Shown here: in pieces, positions 34,505 to 44,383 of the stretch
Layout: every line of letters begins with the position of its first letter
Numbering within the stretch: the first letter of the stretch is position 1
NCBI GenBank assembly: GCA_963739995.1
Contig: CAVUCH010000009.1
Span: 1 to 64,000 of the forward strand
Direction of reading: 5' to 3'
Length of the DNA stretch: 64,000 nucleotides
Source of the DNA: CAVUCH01 sp963739995
Lineage (GTDB): Bacteria; Acidobacteriota; Vicinamibacteria; Vicinamibacterales; JAENWD01
Position numbers and translations under genes: made by a program
The notes under the pieces: model-generated
The model's database searches: none
What the model was told of the DNA's origin: nothing
The model's input: the letters and a program-made list of their open reading frames with translations, nothing else

Positions 34505-37462
34505 ATGCCTGACACTCAGGTGACCGCGGCCACGCGCCTCGTCGTTCGCGGCGCGCGGACGCACAACCTCAAGAGCGTGGACGTGTCGCTGCCACTCGGC
34601 CGTCTCGTGATCGTCACGGGCGTCAGCGGCTCGGGGAAATCGTCGCTCGCGTTCGATACGATCTACGCGGAAGGCCAGCGGCGCTATGTCGAGTCGCTCT
34701 CCGCGTACGCGCGGCAGTTCCTCGAGCGAATGGAGAAACCCGACGTCGATCGCGTCGAGGGGATTTGCCCGGCCATCGCGATCCGCCAGAAGAACAGCAT
34801 CCGCAACCCACGGTCCACCGTGGGCACCACGACTGAAATCCACGATTACATGCGCTTGCTGTGGGCGCGCGTCGGCCGGACGATATGCCGGCAGTGCGGC
34901 GAAGAGGTCATCCGCGAAACGGCCGAGGTGGTCGCGCGCCGTTTGAACGAGCTCTCACCGGGCACGCGCCTGCTGATCGGCTTCGATATGCCCGTCGTGG
35001 CGCTGCCCGACGCCATCCCGGCGTCCGGGCTCGACGAATCCGACACACCTGAGCTCGAGGACGATCGCCTGCCGCTGGGCGCGCCCGAGAGCAAGTTGCG
35101 GCGCGACCAGCCGTCGGCCGCCACTGACGCGATCGGCGCCACGATCGACAGTCTGGCGAGGCGCGGCTTCCGGCGGCTGCTCGTGGATGACCGGGCGGTC
35201 ACCCTCGAAGACCTGGACCGCCGCACGCTGGCCGGGCGGACGATGCTGCAGGTGATCGTGGATCGGGTGCAGATCGACGGCGACCAGCGCACGCGTCTGA
35301 CCGACTCGATCGAGACCGCCTACGCGGAGGGCGGCGGCGCGGCCTTTGCGCTGGAGATTGCCCGCGAGGATGCGCGGCCGGTGGCGCGCCATGTGTTCAG
35401 CGAGCGCTTCGAGTGTCGCCGGTGCGGCATCGCCTACGAAGACCCGCAGCCCCGGCTCTTCTCGTTCAACAATCCGTTCGGCGCCTGCGCCTCGTGCCAT
35501 GGCTTCGGCAACGTCATCGAGCTCGACATGGACCTGGTCGTGCCCGATGGGTCGAAAACCCTGCGGCAGGGGGCAGTGGAGCCATGGACCAAGCCGCACT
35601 ACAAGGCGCAGCTCGCGGAGATGAAACGAGCGGCGAAGAAGTTCGACATCCCGCTCGACGTGCCGTGGCAGGATCTGACGCCCGAGCACAAGCGCCTGGT
35701 GATTGAGGGCGACGGCCTCGAGTTCGATGGCATCCGCGGTTTCTTCCGGTGGCTCGAGCGCAAGAAGTACAAGGTACACGTCCGTGTATTCCTGAGCCGG
35801 TACCGGGGCTATCTGACGTGCCCCGATTGCGGGGGCGCCCGCCTGCGGCGCGAGGCGCGCGACGTGCGCGTGGGCGGCCGCACGATCGATCAGGTAGCGG
35901 CGCTGACGGTGAGCGACGTGCAGCGCTTCTTCGGCGAGCTGTCGCTGAGCGAACAGGAGGCCGCAGTTGCGGAGAAGGTGCTACGGGAGATCCGGCGGCG
36001 CCTGTCGTTTCTGGGCGACGTCGGGCTCGACTACCTGACACTCGATCGACTCTCGTCCACGCTCTCCGGCGGCGAGGCGCAGCGTATCAACCTCGCGACC
36101 TCGCTCGGATCAGCGCTCGTCGACACGCTATACGTGCTGGACGAGCCGTCGGTCGGACTCCATCCGCGGGACAACCTGCGGCTGATCGCGATCCTGCGCC
36201 AGCTGCGCGATCAGGGCAACACGGTGCTGGTCGTCGAGCACGACGCGGACATGATCGCGGTGGCCGACTACCTGGTGGACCTCGGGCTCGGCGCTGGCGA
36301 GCAGGGTGGACGCATCGTCTTTGCCGGCACACTGCCCGAGCTGATGGTCGACCCGCGGTCGCTCACGGCGAAGTACCTGCGCCATGAGCTCACGATTCCG
36401 CTCCCCGCATCCCGTCGGCGCGGCACCGGACAGCACCTGCGCGTGTTCGGCGCGACCGAGCACAATCTGAAGAACGTCGACGTGGCCATCCCGCTGAACG
36501 CGCTGACCTGCGTGACGGGCGTGAGCGGATCCGGCAAGTCGACCCTCGTGCACGATGTCATTTACGGAGCGGTGAAGCGCGCGAAGGGCGGGCTGGAACG
36601 GCGCGCCGGCGCATTCCGCGCGATCGAGGGGACCGAGTACCTCACCGACACCGTGCTCGTGGACCAGACACCGATCGGGCGGACCCCCCGTTCGAACCCG
36701 GTGACCTACCTGAAGGCCTTCGACCCGATTCGCGAGCTGTTTGCCACCACCAAGGATGCGCGCAGCCGGGGGCTGACGGCGAGCCACTTCTCGTTCAACG
36801 TACCGGGCGGACGGTGCGAAGCGTGCGAGGGTGAGGGTGAGGTGAAGGTCGAGATGCAGTTCCTTGCCGACGTCTTCGTCCCGTGCGAGCAGTGCGACGG
36901 CAGACGCTTCAAGCCCCAGGTGCTCGATGTGAAGTACCGCGGAAGGAACGTGCACCAGGTGCTCGATATGACGGTGCGTGAGGCGCTCACCTTCTTCAGC
37001 GCCTCGCCGAAGGTGCTGCGCCGGCTTCACGTGCTCGACGAGATCGGCCTGGGCTACTTGCGTCTTGGACAGCCTGCGACCACGCTCTCGGGCGGTGAGG
37101 CGCAGCGGATCAAGATCGCGGCCCATCTGTCGTCTCACGGCGGCGACCGTCTGCTGTACATCCTGGACGAGCCGACGACGGGCCTGCATTTCGACGATAT
37201 CTCCAAGCTGCTGGCAGCCTTCAGGAAGCTGCTCGAGGCCGGTCACACCCTGCTCGTGATCGAACACAATCTGGACGTGATCAAGACCGCCGACTTCGTG
37301 ATCGATCTCGGCCCCGAGGGCGGCGAAGGCGGCGGGTACGTCGTGGCCGCCGGCACGCCCGAGCAGATCGTGCAACAGCCCGCGTCGCACACGGGCCGCT
37401 TCCTCCAGCGCGTGCTCGAGGCCGGACGGGCGCACGCCTATGCGGGACGGCACGATGACTGA
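34505..37462 (+). CDS. uvrA: Excinuclease ABC subunit A
   Basis: 985 residues from ATG 34505. Two ABC ATPase modules: Walker A GVSGSGKSSLAFDTIYAEG and GVSGSGKSTLVHDV, signature LSGGEAQR twice, Walker B with LDEPSVGLHPRD and LDEPTTGLHFDD. Zinc modules CRRC...CASC and CEAC...CEQC are complete. It recognises DNA damage with UvrB in nucleotide excision repair. The QKNSIRNPRSTVGTTTEIHDYMRLLWARVG segment differs slightly from the usual EQKTT form. Translation may couple to the HEAT-repeat gene, which overlaps its last codons. uvrC is 9 kb downstream. The 272-bp gap upstream shows no clear promoter hexamers or gene. Confidence 0.96.
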   Translation: MPDTQVTAATRLVVRGARTHNLKSVDVSLPLGRLVIVTGVSGSGKSSLAFDTIYAEGQRRYVESLSAYARQFLERMEKPDVDRVEGICPAIAIRQKNSIRNPRSTVGTTTEIHDYMRLLWARVGRTICRQCGEEVIRETAEVVARRLNELSPGTRLLIGFDMPVVALPDAIPASGLDESDTPELEDDRLPLGAPESKLRRDQPSAATDAIGATIDSLARRGFRRLLVDDRAVTLEDLDRRTLAGRTMLQVIVDRVQIDGDQRTRLTDSIETAYAEGGGAAFALEIAREDARPVARHVFSERFECRRCGIAYEDPQPRLFSFNNPFGACASCHGFGNVIELDMDLVVPDGSKTLRQGAVEPWTKPHYKAQLAEMKRAAKKFDIPLDVPWQDLTPEHKRLVIEGDGLEFDGIRGFFRWLERKKYKVHVRVFLSRYRGYLTCPDCGGARLRREARDVRVGGRTIDQVAALTVSDVQRFFGELSLSEQEAAVAEKVLREIRRRLSFLGDVGLDYLTLDRLSSTLSGGEAQRINLATSLGSALVDTLYVLDEPSVGLHPRDNLRLIAILRQLRDQGNTVLVVEHDADMIAVADYLVDLGLGAGEQGGRIVFAGTLPELMVDPRSLTAKYLRHELTIPLPASRRRGTGQHLRVFGATEHNLKNVDVAIPLNALTCVTGVSGSGKSTLVHDVIYGAVKRAKGGLERRAGAFRAIEGTEYLTDTVLVDQTPIGRTPRSNPVTYLKAFDPIRELFATTKDARSRGLTASHFSFNVPGGRCEACEGEGEVKVEMQFLADVFVPCEQCDGRRFKPQVLDVKYRGRNVHQVLDMTVREALTFFSASPKVLRRLHVLDEIGLGYLRLGQPATTLSGGEAQRIKIAAHLSSHGGDRLLYILDEPTTGLHFDDISKLLAAFRKLLEAGHTLLVIEHNLDVIKTADFVIDLGPEGGEGGGYVVAAGTPEQIVQQPASHTGRFLQRVLEAGRAHAYAGRHDD

Positions 37463-38738
37463 CCAGGCGCGGATGGGGCTGGCGACGCTGCTGCTGCTGG
37501 TCGCAACGGTAGCGCGCGCGCAGCCGGCGTTCCAGGAGCTGCTCTACAACCTTCAGAGCCCGCACGAGGCCACGCGCGTGAAGGCCGTGCGCGCCATCGC
37601 CGCGTCCGGTTACCCGGATGTCGCATCCGCGCTCGTGCCGCTCCTGACCGACCGCGCAGACCCCGTGCAGCTGGAGGCCATCGATGCGGTCGTCGGCACA
37701 GCGCTCGTGTCTGCCCCCGGAGCCAACGCCGCCACGACGTTCAAACGAGTTCGTGGCAGCATCGCGTGGAGCGTCTTCGAGGCAGGTCCGCTCGCGGTAT
37801 TGCCGCGCACGTGGCCACCGCAGCTGTTGACGAGCCTCGGAGCCGCCCTCCGCGACGAGGACGAGCAGGTGAGAGCCGCGGCGGCCGGGGCGCTCGCGGT
37901 GATCGCCTCGCCGGCAGTGTCGGCGCCCTCGGCCGAGACCCTGAACGCGCTTGCGGTGGACATCATCTACGCGCTGCACAGCCGAGACGTCCACACGCGA
38001 GAGGCCACGGCGCGTGCGGCCGGCGCTATCTTCACGCCGCCGCCGGCCGCGTCCGTGTCGGTTGCGATTGGCGACGCACTGATCGCGGCAATGAACGACC
38101 CTGAGCGCCCGGTGCGCGTGGCGGCGTCTGAAGCGCTCGGGTGGGTGCGGGAAGCGCGCGCCGAACAGGCGCTGCGCGATCGGTTCGCGTTCTTCCGCGA
38201 AGGCCCTGATGCGGAGGCTGCCCTGCATGCGCTCGCCCGCATGGCCGGGCCGGCCAGTGCGGCCGTGTTCCGTCGCGCGCTGACGAGCCGTGAGACTGCG
38301 CATCGACTCCTGGCGGCCGAAGGCCTGGGCCGGCTGCGCGACCGCACAGCGCTGCCGGCGCTGTCGGCCGCGGCGGACCGCGAGCGCGAGCCGAGCGTGC
38401 TGGTCGCGGCAGCGTTCGCGTTCTACCTGCTCGGGGAACGCTCGAACCTTCAGCGGCTGGTCGAGGCCCTTGTCGTGCCGGACGTAGCCCGCCAGGCACG
38501 GGCATATCTGACCGAGCTGGGCGCAGCCTCGGCCCCGGAGCTGCACACCTGGCTGCAGCAGAACGATCCGGCTCTCCGCACGGCGGTGGTGGAGGTGCTC
38601 GGATTGAGCGGTCACGCCCCGAGCGAGGCGGCGCTGCAGCAGGTGGCCCGGGGCGACAGCGACCGCGCGGTGGCCGACGTGGCCCGGCAGGCGATCCTCC
38701 GGTTACGCGCGCTGCCGCACGGCGCGCGCACGCGGTGA
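37455..38738 (+). CDS. HEAT-repeat exported protein
   Basis: 427 residues from ATG 37455, which overlaps the uvrA stop. A signal-peptide-like N-terminus (LATLLLLVATVARAQ) is followed by about ten helical HEAT/PBS-lyase-type repeats, for example EATRVKAVRAIAASGYPDVASALVPLLTD and RPVRVAASEALGWVREARAEQALRDRF. Likely an extracytoplasmic scaffold or binding protein; no enzymatic motif. It overlaps mpg as GTGA at the end, so uvrA, this gene and mpg form one transcription unit. Its role in that repair unit is unknown. Confidence 0.8.
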   Translation: MTDQARMGLATLLLLVATVARAQPAFQELLYNLQSPHEATRVKAVRAIAASGYPDVASALVPLLTDRADPVQLEAIDAVVGTALVSAPGANAATTFKRVRGSIAWSVFEAGPLAVLPRTWPPQLLTSLGAALRDEDEQVRAAAAGALAVIASPAVSAPSAETLNALAVDIIYALHSRDVHTREATARAAGAIFTPPPAASVSVAIGDALIAAMNDPERPVRVAASEALGWVREARAEQALRDRFAFFREGPDAEAALHALARMAGPASAAVFRRALTSRETAHRLLAAEGLGRLRDRTALPALSAAADREREPSVLVAAAFAFYLLGERSNLQRLVEALVVPDVARQARAYLTELGAASAPELHTWLQQNDPALRTAVVEVLGLSGHAPSEAALQQVARGDSDRAVADVARQAILRLRALPHGARTR

Positions 38739-39346
38739 AGGTGCGCCGGCTGGGGCGCGATTTCTACGATCGTGCCACGCTGACCGTTGCGAGGGACCTG
38801 ATCGGCAAGGTGCTCGTCCACCAGTCAGCCGAGGGCCGCACCTCAGGCCTGATCGTCGAGACCGAAGCGTATATCGGGGAAGACGATCCCGCCTGTCACG
38901 CCGCACCAGGCCCGACGCACCGGAACAAACCGCTCTATGGCCCGCCCGGGTTCTCCTACGTGTACCTGAACTACGGGATCCACTTCCTGACGAACGTCGT
39001 GACCGAGAGCGAAGGCGCACCTGCGGCGGTGCTGCTGCGGGCGCTCGAACCGGTTGACGGGATCTCGGTCATGCGCAAGAGGCGCAGCCAGGCGGGCGCG
39101 GATCCGAACGCCATCACCACGCACGACCTTTGTCGCGGGCCGGGCAACCTCTCGCGAGCGCTCGGCATCAGCCTGTCTGAAAACTGGATGGACCTCGAGG
39201 GGGACTGCCTGTTCATCGAGGATCGCGGACACGCGACGGGCGAGATCGCCTGGAGCCCGCGAGTCGGGATCACCGTCGGGACCGAACACGCGTGGCGGTG
39301 CTTTGTGGTTGGGAGCCGGGCGGTGTCGGGGAGGCGCGGCGGGTAG
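38735..39346 (+). CDS. mpg: 3-methyladenine DNA glycosylase (AAG/MPG family)
   Basis: 203 residues from GTG 38735 (the stop of the HEAT gene is embedded in GTGA). AAG fold: RDFYDRATLTVARDLIGKVLV, catalytic Glu in IVETEAYIGEDDPACHA, YGPPGFSYVYLNYGIHFLTNVV, RGPGNLSRALGI and PRVGIT. Excises alkylated purines to start base-excision repair. Co-transcribed with uvrA, linking nucleotide- and base-excision repair of alkylation damage. The last few residues (SGRRGG) are low-complexity. Confidence 0.94.
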   Translation: MKVRRLGRDFYDRATLTVARDLIGKVLVHQSAEGRTSGLIVETEAYIGEDDPACHAAPGPTHRNKPLYGPPGFSYVYLNYGIHFLTNVVTESEGAPAAVLLRALEPVDGISVMRKRRSQAGADPNAITTHDLCRGPGNLSRALGISLSENWMDLEGDCLFIEDRGHATGEIAWSPRVGITVGTEHAWRCFVVGSRAVSGRRGG

Positions 39347-39364
39347 CGCGGGGCTGGGGATCGG

Positions 39365-39445
39365 TCCAGGCTCGTGGCTCAGGGGTTCGTCGGCTCCGGG
39401 GCCAGGTAGACAAGGCCTGGAGCCTGGAGGCGGGAGCCCGGAGCC
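39365..39445. repeat. Heptad array element (TGGAGCC-type)
   Basis: Between the convergent mpg and mscS genes. Right part in strict 7-bp register at 39411-39445: CAAGGCC, TGGAGCC, TGGAGGC, GGGAGCC, CGGAGCC. Left part at 39365-39406: CCAGGCT, CGTGGCT, CAGGGGT, TCGTCGG, CTCCGGG, GCCAGG, partly complementary (CCAGGCT against AGCCTGG). It could act as a bidirectional terminator. Confidence 0.8.
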
Positions 39446-39448
39446 GCT

Positions 39449-40597
39449 CTACGCGTCCCCCTTCGTGACATACAGCGGCGTCGGCGCAGCCGTCAACGGA
39501 ATATGATTCTGTTCGAGGGCACGCAGGATCCGCCGGCGCAGCTCCCGTCCGACGTCCCATTGCTTCAGCGGCACGGTCTTGATGCGGATCTTGACCGTGA
39601 GCTTGGTGTCGAGAAACGCGTCGACACCGAAGATCTCCAGCGGCGCCAGGATGAGGTCGCGGTACGCGGGATCCTGCTCGAACTGCTGCCCCGTCGCGCG
39701 CAGGATCTCGATGACTCGATCCACGTCCTGGTTGTAAAGCACGTTGACGTCGATCACGTAGAAGGAGAAGTCCTTCGTGCGGTTCGCGAGCGTGGTGATC
39801 CCCCCGTTCGGGAACACGTGCACCGCCCCTTCGGCGTCGCGCAGCACAATCGTCCGCAGGTTGATGGCCTCGACGACGCCGCCCACGCCATTGATCGCCG
39901 CTACGTCCCCGACGCGCACCTGGTTCTCCAGGATCACGAAGAACCCGGCGATCACGTCCCGCACCAGCCACTGCGCGCCGAAGCCGAGGGCCACGCCCAC
40001 GATCCCGGCCCCGGTCAGCATCGGCACGATGTCGATGCCGAGCTCTCTCAGTACCATGAGCAGGGCGATCGATCCGATGAGCACGGCCAGCACGTTGTGG
40101 ACCAGGCGTCCGAGCGTCTGTGCGCGCTTGGTCCGCTCCAGGACATCGAGGCCCTCGCCCTGCGACAGCTCGCGCTCGATGCGGGTGGTCATCACCAGCA
40201 CCGCGCGGAGCACGAGCCAGGCGACGATGAGGATGATGGCGACGCGCATCCCGGAGGCGAGAAGCCACTGCCGCGTCGCCTGCCGGTTCGCACCCACCGG
40301 GAGCGGTACCCCGATGACATCGAGCATGGGGATCGCGAGGACGATCCAGGTCACGATGAAGATCAGCAGCCGCGCCAGCACCAGCGGACGCCGCGCCGCC
40401 GTGCGGTACGCCTCGGGGACGTGGGCGCCCAGTGCCCCATGCGCGGCCCACGTCAGAATGCGGCCGATCGCGCGAGACACCAGGCCCGCGAAGATCAGGG
40501 CAACGCCGAGGGCGAGAACGATCTCTGGCCAGTCCGCACGGTCATCGAAGAAGTTCAAGGCGAGGATGGAACGTCCGGCAGCCGCGAGATGAGCCAT
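39449..40597 (-). CDS. mscS: MscS-family mechanosensitive channel
   Basis: 382 residues. Four or five TM helices in the first ~200 residues, pore-lining and beta-domain signature MLTGAGIVGVALGFGAQWLVRDVIAGFFVILENQVRVGD, then VFPNGGITTLANRTKDFSFY and the alpha/beta C-terminal domain. Releases solutes on hypo-osmotic shock. CATACT on the minus strand (40605-40610) ends 7 nt before the ATG, suggesting a leaderless transcript. Confidence 0.92.
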   Translation of the reverse strand: MAHLAAAGRSILALNFFDDRADWPEIVLALGVALIFAGLVSRAIGRILTWAAHGALGAHVPEAYRTAARRPLVLARLLIFIVTWIVLAIPMLDVIGVPLPVGANRQATRQWLLASGMRVAIILIVAWLVLRAVLVMTTRIERELSQGEGLDVLERTKRAQTLGRLVHNVLAVLIGSIALLMVLRELGIDIVPMLTGAGIVGVALGFGAQWLVRDVIAGFFVILENQVRVGDVAAINGVGGVVEAINLRTIVLRDAEGAVHVFPNGGITTLANRTKDFSFYVIDVNVLYNQDVDRVIEILRATGQQFEQDPAYRDLILAPLEIFGVDAFLDTKLTVKIRIKTVPLKQWDVGRELRRRILRALEQNHIPLTAAPTPLYVTKGDA

Positions 40598-40641
40598 GCG
40601 ACGCAGTATGCCTCAGGTGAGACGCCGCGTCCGCTCTCGGC

Positions 40642-41846
<1,205 letters not shown>

Positions 41847-41850
<4 letters not shown>

Positions 41851-42251
41851 GACACTTCGATGCGCCGCGGCACCGCGTCGGCAGACTTCGGCAGCGTGAC
41901 CGTGAGGACGCCCTCCTTCAGGTCTGCGCTGACGGCCTGCGTGTCAATCGGAACGGGGACCGAGAAGCGCCGCCTGAACGCGCCGTGGCCGCGCTCGACG
42001 CGATGGTACCGCTCGCAGGGCACGGCCGCGGATCGGCGCCGGCCCTGAAGCGTGACCGTGCCGTCCTGCACGTGGATGTCGATGTCGTCGCGGGTGAGTC
42101 CCGGGAGTTCGGCGATCAGAACGTAGCGGTCCGTGGTCTCGTAGAGATCGACCGGCGGCGTCCAGCCCGCGGCGCCCGCGTCGGCCATCCGTTCGATCCG
42201 CTCCTGGAGCGCGAACAGGTCGCGCAGCGGATCCCAGCGTGTAAACGACAC
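41847..42251 (-). CDS. hsp20: Hsp20/alpha-crystallin small heat-shock protein
   Basis: 134 residues from GTG 42251. Alpha-crystallin domain ~35-130: PPVDLYETTDRYVLIAELPGLTRDDIDI, RYHRVERGHGAFRRRFSVP, and ADLKEGVLTVTLPKSADAVPRRIEV; the A-x-x-x-G-V-L motif is present as LKEGVLTV. A cytoplasmic holdase. It overlaps degP by 4 nt. TACGAT on the minus strand (42258-42263) ends 6 nt before the start, another leaderless candidate. Divergent from efp. Confidence 0.93.
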
Positions 42252-42402
42252 GCGAAAATCGTAGCACGATTACCGTCGCTCAGCCATATATGCTAGGCTT
42301 TCAAGGTTTTACAGGTTCCGACCGGCCGCACCCTGCGGCTGCGTTCGCGCGCGATCCCGACCCGGGATCGTCAGCATTCAAGAACCCCGCTGGACGGGAA
42401 GC

Positions 42403-42966
42403 ATGAGCACCATTCAGGCCACACGCATGCGCAAAGGCATGCTCGTCAAGATGGAGAACGATCTCTTCCGTGTTCTCGAGCTGCAGCACGTGACGCCCGG
42501 GAACCTCCGCGGCTTCGTCCGGGTGAAGTTCCGCAACATCCGCAGCGGCGCGCTCGCGGATCAGAAGCTCCGCTCGGAGGACATGGTGGAGCGGGCGACG
42601 CTCGACGAGAAGAACATGCAGTACATGTACGGCTCGGGCGAGGATCATTACTTCATGGACACCGAGACCTACGACCAGGTGCACATCTCGAGCGAAGCAC
42701 TGGGCGACTCTGTGAACTATCTCATTCCCGAGATGGTCATCCAGGTGGAGTTCTATGGCGAAGAGCCGGTCGGCATCGAGCTGCCGCCCACTGTCGATCT
42801 CCTCGTGAAGGACACCGTGCCCGCGATCAAGGGCGCGACCGCCAACGCGCAGTTGAAACCCGCGATCCTCGAGACCGGCCTGACCGTGCTCGTGCCGCCG
42901 TTCATCTCGCCTGGTGACAAGGTGCGGGTCAACACCGAAACAGGTGAGTATCAGGCGCGCGCGTAG
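42403..42966 (+). CDS. efp: Translation elongation factor P, unusual loop tip
   Basis: 187 residues, normal three-domain EF-P: KOW-like domain I (ATRMRKGMLVKMENDLFRVLELQHVTPGNLRGFVRVKFRNIRSG), OB domain II with YMYGSGEDHYFMDTETYDQ, and domain III ending PPFISPGDKVRVNTETGEYQARA. Relieves ribosome stalling at polyproline. The tip that carries the modified Lys or Arg in studied EF-Ps reads PGNLRGF here: Asn where E. coli has Lys34, and Arg two places on. The start follows GGAAGC; a TATGCT box at 42289-42294 could be its -10. Confidence 0.95.
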   Translation: MSTIQATRMRKGMLVKMENDLFRVLELQHVTPGNLRGFVRVKFRNIRSGALADQKLRSEDMVERATLDEKNMQYMYGSGEDHYFMDTETYDQVHISSEALGDSVNYLIPEMVIQVEFYGEEPVGIELPPTVDLLVKDTVPAIKGATANAQLKPAILETGLTVLVPPFISPGDKVRVNTETGEYQARA

Positions 42967-42992
42967 CGGTCGCTGGGGGAAGATCAGTCGCG

Positions 42993-43589
42993 ATGGACGT
43001 CGTCAGCCGGAGACCGAACCAGGGCTGGATCGAGGTGATCACCGGCAGCATGTTCAGCGGCAAGAGCGAGGAGCTGATCCGCCGCCTGCGCCGGGCCCAG
43101 ATTGCGCGGCAGCGAGTGCAGGTGTTCAAGCCCGAGTTCGACCACCGCTTCGGGGACGATCAGATCGTGTCCCACAGCGACATCCGTCTGCCGTCGCGCA
43201 GCGTGGCGAGTTCGCGTGGGCTGCTCGAGGCGGTAGCGGCAGACACCGAGGTCGTCGGGATCGACGAGGGACAGTTCTTCGACCTCGAGTTGCCGATGGT
43301 CTGCAATACTCTCGCGAATCGTGGCAAGCGCGTGATCGTGGCGGGGCTCGATCAGGACTACCTCGGCAAGCCGTTCGAGCCCATGCCGCAGCTGCTCGCC
43401 ATCGCCGAATACATCACGAAGACGCTTGCCATCTGCATGGTGTGCGGCAACCCCGCCAATCACACCCAGCGCCTGGTGGCCAACAGCGAGCGCGTTCTTC
43501 TCGGTGCGCAGGGCACGTACGAGGCACGCTGCCGGCAGTGTTTCGATCCGCGCCTCGGTCAGGCCGATGCACCGGCGCCCCGGCCGTGA
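42993..43589 (+). CDS. tdk: Thymidine kinase (type II)
   Basis: 198 residues. P-loop EVITGSMFSGKSEELIRRLRR, Walker B/catalytic Glu in EVVGIDEGQFFD, lasso-region AGLDQDYLGKPFEP, zinc ribbon CMVCG...CRQC, and substrate loop around NTHQRLV-like NHTQRLVANSERVL. Salvages thymidine to dTMP. Lies 26 bp after efp on the same strand and is probably co-transcribed. A short Pro/Ala tail ends the protein. Confidence 0.95.
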   Translation: MDVVSRRPNQGWIEVITGSMFSGKSEELIRRLRRAQIARQRVQVFKPEFDHRFGDDQIVSHSDIRLPSRSVASSRGLLEAVAADTEVVGIDEGQFFDLELPMVCNTLANRGKRVIVAGLDQDYLGKPFEPMPQLLAIAEYITKTLAICMVCGNPANHTQRLVANSERVLLGAQGTYEARCRQCFDPRLGQADAPAPRP

Positions 43590-43637
43590 CGCCAGAGTTT
43601 TCAGCGGGTCTCACCTTCTGAAACCTGCTCGCGTGAC

Positions 43638-43665
43638 TTGCCACGCGTGCGCGCGCTTGTATGAT
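43638..43665 (+). promoter_or_regulatory. Candidate promoter for the membrane protein gene
   Basis: TTGCCA (43638-43643), 16-bp spacer, TATGAT (43660-43665), 14 nt before the ATG at 43680, so the leader would be very short. Confidence 0.45.
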
Positions 43666-43679
43666 CGATCCGTCCGGTC

Positions 43680-44240
43680 ATGGATATCCGTGCTCTCCTG
43701 CCGCACGTGCTGCTGCTCTTCGGCGTTGGCTTCCTGATCGCCAATCTGCGCGCGGGACTGGACCTGCTGCGGTATTGGAGACGCCGACGCCAGGCACTGC
43801 TGACCTGGCCCGGACGGCAGCCGCCGTACTACGGACTCATCCTCTTTCTAGGGGTCACGCTGGGGCTCTTGCTGCTCGTCAAGGTTGTGTTCCTGCAGCG
43901 GTCGCCGACGCAGCTCTTCGGCGAGGGCATGATGTTCCTGTATTACGCCTACGCGGTGCCGCTGTCGCGGCGAATCGGGCGTGGTTTCTACGCCGACGGC
44001 ATCTGGGCCGAGAACGGGTTCATGCCGTACCGGCAGATCGGCGGAATCGCCTGGCGGGAAGGCGAGCAGGTCACCTTGCTCCTCATCTCCCGGTTGAAGC
44101 AGATGGCACGGCCGCTCGTGGTCCCGACCGCCTATTACGGGGCGGTGCGCCGGCTGCTCCGGGACAAGATTGCCGCCCACGATATCCAGTTCAGCGGAGC
44201 GGGTATCGACCTGGGCTATGACTTGCGGGAAGAAGTCTAG
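43680..44240 (+). CDS. Small membrane protein, DUF5673-like
   Basis: 186 residues. TM segments near 5-25 (HVLLLFGVGFLIANL) and 48-68 (YYGLILFLGVTLGLLLLVKVVFL), a third weaker one near 80-95, then a cytosolic PH-like stretch IWAENGFMPYRQIGGIAWREGEQVTLLLISR, which resembles DUF5673 (GI-x-x-x-G-x-x-x-W). Unknown function. No operon partner; a hairpin follows at 44258-44277. Confidence 0.65.
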   Translation: MDIRALLPHVLLLFGVGFLIANLRAGLDLLRYWRRRRQALLTWPGRQPPYYGLILFLGVTLGLLLLVKVVFLQRSPTQLFGEGMMFLYYAYAVPLSRRIGRGFYADGIWAENGFMPYRQIGGIAWREGEQVTLLLISRLKQMARPLVVPTAYYGAVRRLLRDKIAAHDIQFSGAGIDLGYDLREEV

Positions 44241-44257
44241 ACGCTCTCTACAGACGA

Positions 44258-44277
44258 CCAGGACAGGCCACTATCCT
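44258..44277. terminator. Hairpin after the membrane protein gene
   Basis: CAGGA/TCCTG stem (44259-44263 and 44273-44277) around a 9-nt loop containing AGGCCACTA, no U-run. The loop region shares ACAGGCCACTA (44263-44273) with the outer end of the terminal repeats at 45241-45405. Confidence 0.3.
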
Positions 44278-44383
44278 GACAGGTCGGCTCGAGCCCGCAA
44301 GCCGGCAGACTGCAAGCCCTGCCGGCCGCGATATACTAGAGTCGCTGACGCATTTTCGGCTCGTGTTCTGAAGGAGTAGAGGC

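Noticed and set aside
36128..37453. 441-residue minus-strand frame opposite uvrA
   Set aside because: Pure shadow of uvrA; His/Arg/Leu-rich with no family signal. The same applies to other long antisense frames in this GC-rich DNA.
42241..42402. Riboswitch upstream of efp or hsp20
   Set aside because: No recognisable aptamer core; only promoter-like hexamers and a short inverted repeat were seen.
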